Below, one piece after another: positions 1-5,685 of a stretch of DNA of 5,685 nt (its first letter is position 1; each line of letters opens with the position of its first letter). Made by a program: the position numbers and the translations under genes. The notes under the pieces were generated by a model. The model saw only the letters and a list, made by a program, of their open reading frames with translations, made no database searches and had not been told where the DNA came from. The stretch is from AC-32 sp035624425 (GTDB lineage: Bacteria; Actinomycetota; Thermoleophilia; Gaiellales; Gaiellaceae): contig DASPRN010000084.1 of NCBI GenBank assembly GCA_035624425.1, forward strand, positions 1 to 5,685, written 5' to 3'.

Positions 1-2
1 TG

Positions 3-2147
<2,145 letters not shown>

Positions 2148-2150
2148 TAG

Positions 2151-2201
2151 CGCCGCGAAGTCCGGCTTCGGCTGCGCCGAAGCCATGACGACTTCGCGGC
2201 G
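2151..2201 (+). terminator. Long nested inverted repeat directly after secA, likely transcription terminator
   Basis: Starting one base after the tandem stop codons of secA, CGCCGCGAAGTC (2151-2162) is perfectly complementary to GACTTCGCGGCG (2190-2201). Inside it, GGCTTCGGC (2164-2172) pairs with GCCGAAGCC (2176-2184) around a 3-base loop. The two stems, of 12 and 9 base pairs, are separated only by a small asymmetric internal loop (C2163 against 2185-2189). No T-run follows, so this is not a classical intrinsic terminator, but GC-rich hairpins lacking a T-run are common after genes in high-GC bacteria. It could instead be a member of a dispersed palindromic repeat family, or it could stabilise the 3' end of the secA mRNA. 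Confidence 0.6.
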
Positions 2202-2225
2202 AGGATCGCCCTAGAAGCTCAGCGA

Positions 2226-2252
2226 GCGCTGCCGAGCAAAGCCCGGCAGCGC
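2226..2252 (+). terminator. Second GC-rich inverted repeat in the secA/lipoprotein gap
   Basis: GCGCTGCCG (2226-2234) and CGGCAGCGC (2244-2252) form a perfect 9-bp stem with a 9-base loop containing AGCAAAG. It lies 24 bases after the first hairpin and ends 23 bases before the GTG start of the next gene. There is no T-run. It could be a second terminator for secA, or, because it covers the expected -35 area of the downstream gene, an operator-like or 5' leader structure. The pairing is seen directly; the function is inferred. Confidence 0.4.
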
Positions 2253-2262
2253 GACGGTCTCC

Positions 2263-2268
2263 TAAGGT
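2263..2268 (+). promoter_or_regulatory. TAAGGT upstream of the lipoprotein gene: ribosome binding site or leaderless -10 box
   Basis: The hexamer TAAGGT lies 7 bases before the GTG at 2276. It can be read two ways. TAAGG matches the 5' half of the consensus Shine-Dalgarno sequence (TAAGGAGG), with acceptable spacing. It also fits the actinobacterial -10 pattern TANNNT at the distance expected for a leaderless transcript starting at the GTG. No convincing -35 box is visible, because that stretch is occupied by the hairpin at 2226-2252. Either reading favours GTG 2276 over the TTG at 2273. Confidence 0.4.
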
Positions 2269-2275
2269 TCACTTG

Positions 2276-2710
2276 GTGAAGACTTCTTCCGCGTTCCTGG
2301 CTCTCTCGGCGAGTGCCGCCGCCCTCGTCACCGGCTGCGGGGGCGGGGGGCAAGCCGGCGTTCGCATCTACGATCCGAGCGGCCGGGTGAAGGCCGTCGT
2401 GTCCGGTGGCGATTTCGTCCGGTCGTCCGCCCGCGCCTTGAAGGTGGGCGGGAGCTGGAGCGTAAACGTGAGCCTGACGACGAAGGGCCGAGGGCATCTC
2501 CTCGCCCTCACGTCGGCGCTCGCTCGCCGCGGTCGCCGGCTGCGTCATCCGCAACATATGGCGATCGCGGTCAACGGGCACGTCGAAGAGACGCCCTACG
2601 TCGATTACCGGAACATGCCCCGGGGATTCGACGGACGTGGGGGAGTGGAGCTCGCCGTCCTCTCGCAGGCTGATGCTAAGCGGTTCGCGAAGGCGCTCCG
2701 AAGCCAGTAG
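2276..2710 (+). CDS. Predicted lipoprotein with a stand-alone SecD P1-head-like domain
   Basis: This 144-residue protein begins with a short lipoprotein signal peptide: K2, a hydrophobic stretch at about 6-18 and a lipobox V-T-G-C with the lipidated cysteine at residue 21, followed by a glycine tract at 22-25. It is therefore predicted to be anchored on the outer face of the membrane. The mature part resembles, from memory, the P1 head region of actinobacterial SecD: YDPSGR at 32-37, a SARA segment at 51-54, KGRGHLLALTSALARRG at 70-86 (SecD-like 'GrkaFaelT..iAqRG'), MAIAVNGHVEETPYVDY at 95-111 (SecD-like 'AIvLDg.i.s.PyIDy'), PRGFDGRGGVEL at 115-126, and QADAKRFAKALRS at 131-143 (SecD-like 'A.dLA.lLrsG'). 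No SecD transmembrane part follows. GTG 2276 is chosen over TTG 2273 for its spacing to TAAGGT. It sits 128 bases after secA and 14 bases before prfB. Codons ending in A or T (about one in five) are commoner than in its neighbours, consistent with low expression or weaker constraint. The coding call is firm; the SecD relationship is probable; its function is unknown. Confidence 0.8.
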   Translation: MKTSSAFLALSASAAALVTGCGGGGQAGVRIYDPSGRVKAVVSGGDFVRSSARALKVGGSWSVNVSLTTKGRGHLLALTSALARRGRRLRHPQHMAIAVNGHVEETPYVDYRNMPRGFDGRGGVELAVLSQADAKRFAKALRSQ

Positions 2711-2711
2711 C

Positions 2712-2717
2712 TACCAT
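2712..2717 (+). promoter_or_regulatory. Candidate -10 box (TACCAT) for a leaderless prfB transcript
   Basis: TACCAT fits the actinobacterial -10 pattern TANNNT and lies 7 bases before the GTG start of prfB, so transcription would start at or next to the start codon. No Shine-Dalgarno sequence is visible before this GTG, which agrees with leaderless translation. The -35 position (around 2689-2694, GAAGGC) is unlike TTGACA. The box begins 1 base after the lipoprotein stop codon, so prfB could alternatively be read through from upstream. Confidence 0.4.
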
Positions 2718-2724
2718 CGGCGTC

Positions 2725-3835
2725 GTGACCGACCACACGCCTTCCGCTCCGCTCGATCAGCAGCTCCAGGAGATCGGGGCCCAGCTCGCCTGGGTCCGTG
2801 ATTACCTTTGACCCGGAGGCGCTCGAAAAACGCGTCGCCGAGCTGGAGCGCGAGATGGGCAGCCCCGGCTTCTGGGACGACCAGCGGCACGCGGCCCAGG
2901 TCAGCGCCGAGCACGCCCGCCTGACGAGACGCCTCGAGCGCTACCGCCGCCTGCTCCAGGACTACCAGGACGCGCAAGAGCTGCTCGCGATGGACGGCGA
3001 GATGGCGCACGAGATCGAGACCAGCATCGCCCCGCTGCGCCAGGAGCTCGACCGCCTGCAGGAGGACGCGCTCTTCTCCGGCGAGTACGACTCCGGCGAC
3101 GCGCTCGTCACGATCCACGCCGGCACCGGCGGCACCGACGCGCAGGACTGGGCCGAGATCCTGCTCCGCATGTACCTGCGCTGGGCCGAGGCCCGCAGCT
3201 TCAAGACCGAGCTGCTGGAGGCGAGCCCCGGTGAGGAAGCGGGCCTCAAGTCGGCCACGTTCACGGTCAAAGGTGAGAACGCCTACGGGATCCTCAAGGC
3301 CGAGCGCGGTGTCCACCGGCTGGTCCGCCTCAGCCCCTTCGACCAGGCGCACCGCCGGCACACGAGCTTTGCCCAGGTGATCGTCAGCCCCCTTCTCCCC
3401 GAGGACGTGGACGTCGACATCGACGAGAACGACCTCCGCATCGACACCTACCGCGCGAGCGGCGCCGGCGGCCAGCACGTGAACAAGACCGATTCCGCCG
3501 TCCGGATCACGCACATCCCGACCGGGATCGTCGTCCAGATCCAGAACGAGCGCTCGCAGAGCTCGAACAAGCAGACCGCGCTCCGCGTCCTCCGCTCCCG
3601 CCTGGTCGAGCAGGAGCAGGAGCGCCGCGAGCAGGAGCTGGCCAAGGAGCGCGGCGCCTCGCAGCAGGCCGACTTCGGCAGCCAGATCCGTAGCTACGTG
3701 CTCCACCCGTACCAGCTCGTCAAGGACCACCGCACCGAGCACGAGACCGGCAACACCCAGGCCGTCCTCGACGGCGCCCTCGACGACTTCATCCACGAGT
3801 ACCTGCTGGCGAAGGCCGCGGGCCGCGTCGTCTAA
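2725..3835 (+). CDS. prfB: Peptide chain release factor 2 (RF2), with programmed +1 ribosomal frameshift
   Basis: RF2 recognises UGA and UAA in the ribosomal A site and releases the finished peptide in the cytoplasm. The gene is in two frames. Zero frame runs from GTG 2725 through 28 codons ending in R-D-Y-L, then TGA at 2809-2811. Skipping T2809 continues as D-P-E-A-L-E to the TAA at 3833-3835. The join CTT TGA C is the known RF2 slippery site, and the fused product is 369 residues, close to E. coli RF2 (365). In the fused protein the stop-recognition tripeptide S-P-F is at 203-205 (3332-3340), as expected for RF2 rather than RF1, and the catalytic GGQ is at 248-250 (3467-3475). The N-terminal helical domain and the GTGGTDAQDW segment come before these, and a Glu/Gln-rich helix (E-Q-E-Q-E-R-R-E-Q-E) after them. 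At low RF2 levels slow termination at the UGA favours shifting, giving autoregulation. Reading only the second frame from GTG 2798 gives a falsely short 345-residue protein. Confidence 0.96.
2806..2812 (+). promoter_or_regulatory. RF2 +1 programmed frameshift site, CTT TGA C
   Basis: The P-site leucine codon CTT (2806-2808) is followed by the in-frame stop TGA (2809-2811) and then C, the same heptamer as in the well-studied E. coli prfB signal. CTT is scarce in the neighbouring genes, which mostly use CTC and CTG for leucine, so its presence here suggests it is kept for slippage. The residues around it, R-D-Y-L then D, match the conserved R-G-Y-L-D of other RF2 proteins. The usual internal Shine-Dalgarno stimulator (AGGGGG three bases before CTT in E. 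coli) is not present; the corresponding bases are CCGTGAT. Confidence 0.93.
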
Positions 3836-3838
3836 GCG

Positions 3839-3862
3839 GCGGCCGCCCGGTAACCCGGCCGC
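3839..3862 (+). terminator. GC-rich hairpin after prfB, possible terminator
   Basis: GCGGCCG (3839-3845) pairs with CGGCCGC (3856-3862), a perfect 7-bp stem with a 10-base loop. It begins 3 bases after the RF2 stop codon. Only two T's follow, so termination is plausible but not certain. A separate possible promoter downstream supports ending the prfB transcript here. Confidence 0.45.
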
Positions 3863-3912
3863 TTGCAGGGAAAGTTCGACCTCGAAGAAGCGTTTCCAGC
3901 CGTAGCTTCGGG

Positions 3913-3918
3913 TACACT
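3913..3918 (+). promoter_or_regulatory. Candidate -10 box (TACACT) of an ftsEX promoter
   Basis: TACACT fits TANNNT and lies in the non-coding gap between prfB and ftsE. The -35 area is poor: GCGTTT (3890-3895) at 17-base spacing, or TTTCCA (3893-3898) at a short 14. Transcription would start near 3925, giving a leader of about 140 bases to ATG 4065 or about 40 bases to the alternative GTG 3966. The call rests on one short box and is tentative. Confidence 0.3.
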
Positions 3919-4064
3919 CGTCGGCTCACTCGAACCCGGCGAAAGCAAGCCAGCCGCAGTTTCCAGTGCAGGAATCGGACCTTCATCGCACGGACGAAGT
4001 CCTCTCGACGGCCGTTCTCGATCACGAGCCCGTCGCGCCGCCGCCTGCGCCGACGAGCTCGGCG

Positions 4065-4748
4065 ATGGTCGTCTTCGAGAACGTGACCAAGATCTACGAG
4101 CCGGACGTCGCCGCGCTGCGTGATGTCACGTTCGCGATCGACAAGGGCGAGTTCGTCTTCGTCGTCGGCGCCTCCGGCTCGGGCAAGACCACCGTCATCC
4201 GCCTGGTGCTCAAGGAGCTGGAGCCGACCTCCGGCAAGATCATCGTCGGCGGTCGCGACCTCGGCCGTCTCAAGCGCTCGAAGGTTCCGCTGCTTCGCCG
4301 CAATGTCGGCTGCGTCTTCCAGGACTTCAAGCTGCTGCCGAACCGCACCGCCGCCGAGAACGTCGCCTATGCGCTCAAGGTGCAGGGCGAGAGCAGCACC
4401 GCCATCCGGCGCAAGGTGCCTGAGGTGCTGAACCTCGTCGGCCTCGCGCACAAGATGACCTCGTACCCCGACGAGCTCTCCGGCGGCGAGCAGCAGCGCG
4501 TCTCGATCGCGCGCGCGTTCGTGAACCACCCGCCGCTCTTGATCTGCGACGAGCCGACCGGGAACCTCGACCCCGACACGAGCGTCGGGATCATGCAGCT
4601 CCTCTACCGGATCAACCGCTCGGGGACGACCATCCTGATGGTCACCCACGACCGCGAGATGGTCGACAAGATGCGCAAGCGCGTGATCGCTCTCGAAGAG
4701 GGCAGGCTGGCCCGCGACGAGCGACGCGGCGGTTACGCCTCCGAATGA
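4065..4748 (+). CDS. ftsE: Cell division ATP-binding protein FtsE
   Basis: FtsE is the cytoplasmic ATPase of the FtsEX complex, an ABC-transporter relative that does not move a substrate but uses ATP to switch on cell-wall hydrolases at the division site. From ATG 4065 the protein is 227 residues, the usual FtsE length. Visible motifs: Walker A GASGSGKT at 35-42 with K41, Q-loop Q86 in VFQDFKLLP, ABC signature LSGGEQ at 138-143, Walker B LLICDE at 158-163 with catalytic E163, D-loop GNLD at 166-169 and switch H195 in VTHD. The start M-V-V-F-E-N-V-T-K-I-Y is typical of FtsE. The frame stays open upstream to a GTG at 3966, which would add 33 residues with a Pro-rich stretch; neither start has a clear Shine-Dalgarno sequence. 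The stop overlaps the ftsX start as ATGA, showing translational coupling. Gene identity is secure; the exact start is less so. Confidence 0.96.
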   Translation: MVVFENVTKIYEPDVAALRDVTFAIDKGEFVFVVGASGSGKTTVIRLVLKELEPTSGKIIVGGRDLGRLKRSKVPLLRRNVGCVFQDFKLLPNRTAAENVAYALKVQGESSTAIRRKVPEVLNLVGLAHKMTSYPDELSGGEQQRVSIARAFVNHPPLLICDEPTGNLDPDTSVGIMQLLYRINRSGTTILMVTHDREMVDKMRKRVIALEEGRLARDERRGGYASE

Positions 4749-5685
4749 GCCGCTTCAAGCTGATCGTCTCAGAAGCGGTTCGCTCGCTCGGCGCGAACCT
4801 GTCGACGACCTTTGCGGCCACGACGACGGTCCTGATCGGGATGTTCATGCTCGGCCTCGTCGTCGGGCTCGGCAGCTGGGCGATCTCGCTCAGCGACCAC
4901 TACAAGAAGGAGCTCGTGGTCAAGGTCTACTTCTGCACCCGCCTGAGCGCCATGAGCGAGAAGCTCAACCACCAGCCGGTCATCTGCCCTCAGCACGCCG
5001 AGGCAAGCGCTGACCAGATCAACAACGTCAAGGCGCAACTGAGCTCGATCTCGCAGGTCAAGAGCGTGCGCTACATCTCGAAGGAAGAGGCCCTCAAGCA
5101 GGAGCAGAAGCAGAACCCGCAGTACACGAACAACCTGCCCGGTAACCCCCTCCCGAACGAGTTCGAGGCCGTCCCGCAGAACGGCGAGGACATCGACAAG
5201 ATCGCGGCGCAGCTCAACCCGCTGCCCGCGGGAGTCGAGAAGATCTGCCCGCCGCCGCCCGGGACGAAGGAGGCGAAGAGCGCCACCGGCGTAAGTTGCA
5301 ACCGGATCACGCACCGGGTGCTCTCGGTCGCACGCTACGTCTGGATCGTCGTCCTGATCGCCTTCATCGTGCTGCTCGTCTCCTCGACGCTGCTGGTGGC
5401 CAACACCATCCGGCTCTCGATCTTCGCCCGGCGGCGCGAGATCGAGGTGATGAAGCTCGTGGGCGCGACCAACTGGTTCGTCCGCGGGCCGTTCATGATC
5501 GAGGGGCTGCTCTGCGGGCTCGGCGGTGCATTCGCGGCCGTGATCCTGCTGTTTCTGGGGCGCACGATCTTCCTCGACCACGTCATTCACCTGCACGAGC
5601 CCGCGGTGCACGCCTGGCCGTTCGGGATCCACGTCCTGATCGTCCTCGGCGCGGGCCTTCTGCTCGGCGCGCTCGGCTCCGGGCT
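4745..5685 (+). CDS. ftsX: Cell division membrane protein FtsX, truncated by the window edge
   Basis: FtsX is the membrane partner of FtsE; its extracytoplasmic loop binds and activates peptidoglycan hydrolases or their activators. The ATG overlaps the ftsE stop by four bases (ATGA). About 313 codons are present with no stop, so only the last transmembrane segment and the short tail should be missing. Layout: cytoplasmic N-terminus, first membrane segment at about 23-48, a large extracytoplasmic domain at about 50-197, second membrane segment about 199-220, a cytoplasmic loop rich in Arg (RRREIEVMKLVGAT, 229-242, the FtsX signature), third about 251-276 and a fourth starting near 295. The external domain has the family pattern VKSVRYISKEEAL (105-117) and NPLPNEFE (134-141). 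It also carries four cysteines (64, 81, 168, 185), the last pair flanking a Pro-rich insert. Identity is secure. Confidence 0.95.
   Translation, partial: MSRFKLIVSEAVRSLGANLSTTFAATTTVLIGMFMLGLVVGLGSWAISLSDHYKKELVVKVYFCTRLSAMSEKLNHQPVICPQHAEASADQINNVKAQLSSISQVKSVRYISKEEALKQEQKQNPQYTNNLPGNPLPNEFEAVPQNGEDIDKIAAQLNPLPAGVEKICPPPPGTKEAKSATGVSCNRITHRVLSVARYVWIVVLIAFIVLLVSSTLLVANTIRLSIFARRREIEVMKLVGATNWFVRGPFMIEGLLCGLGGAFAAVILLFLGRTIFLDHVIHLHEPAVHAWPFGIHVLIVLGAGLLLGALGSG

Noticed and set aside
2273..2275. TTG as start of the lipoprotein gene
   Set aside because: It is directly before GTG 2276, adds only one residue, and fits the upstream TAAGGT spacing less well.
2219..2581. Minus-strand open frame opposite the lipoprotein gene
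   Set aside because: No domain or start signal; the + strand has a signal peptide, lipobox and SecD-like motif order.
2798..2800. GTG 2798 as the start of prfB
   Set aside because: It would remove the conserved N-terminal helix and ignore the exact CTT TGA C frameshift signal; joining the frames restores a normal 369-residue RF2.
2711..3796. Long open frame on the minus strand opposite prfB
   Set aside because: It is antisense to an unmistakable RF2 with SPF and GGQ motifs, and its protein is Leu/Val/Ala/Asp-rich low-quality sequence typical of a high-GC shadow frame.
3909..3938. Short inverted repeat CGGGT ... ACCCG around the possible ftsEX promoter
   Set aside because: Only 5 bp with a loop of about 20 bases, expected by chance in high-GC DNA.
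3789..4649. Minus-strand open frame opposite ftsE
   Set aside because: Asp/Arg/Ala-rich translation without domains, fully antisense to the conserved ABC ATPase.
4769..5632. Minus-strand open frame opposite ftsX
   Set aside because: Antisense shadow with Asp/Glu/Arg repeats and no recognisable domain; the + strand holds a complete FtsX pattern.

Overview
The window is a high-GC bacterial chromosomal segment with all genes on the + strand. In order it holds the 3' four-fifths of secA, a small predicted lipoprotein gene, prfB (peptide chain release factor 2, with a +1 frameshift site), ftsE, and ftsX, which runs off the right edge. The order prfB-ftsE-ftsX, the strong G/C third-position bias, GTG starts and weak Shine-Dalgarno signals suggest an actinobacterium. 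The style of the proteins and the retained prfB frameshift make me favour a deep-branching class such as Thermoleophilia. That placement is inference from memory of these families, not a computed result.

Region by region: 1-2147 is the SecA preprotein translocase ATPase, from just before the DEVD Walker B box to the C-terminal zinc-binding SEC-C tail. It ends in tandem in-frame stops (TGA TAG). The gap 2151-2272 contains two strong inverted repeats. Bases 2276-2710 encode a 144-residue lipoprotein whose mature part looks like a free-standing copy of the P1 'head' region of SecD. Bases 2725-3835 encode RF2 in two frames joined at CTT TGA C (2806-2812). A GC-rich hairpin follows, then a possible promoter at 3913-3918. 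FtsE (4065-4748) overlaps FtsX (4745 onward) by the four bases ATGA.

How the genes fit together: SecA drives protein export and would normally work with SecYEG and SecDF. The SecD-like lipoprotein beside it is a candidate envelope partner, or a duplicated fragment with a new role. RF2 controls its own synthesis through the frameshift. FtsE and FtsX form the ABC-type complex that controls cell-wall hydrolases during division. The least ordinary items are the SecD-head-like lipoprotein, the prfB frameshift site without its usual G-rich stimulator, and paired cysteines in the extracytoplasmic part of FtsX. I saw no mobile element, tRNA, rRNA or CRISPR array.
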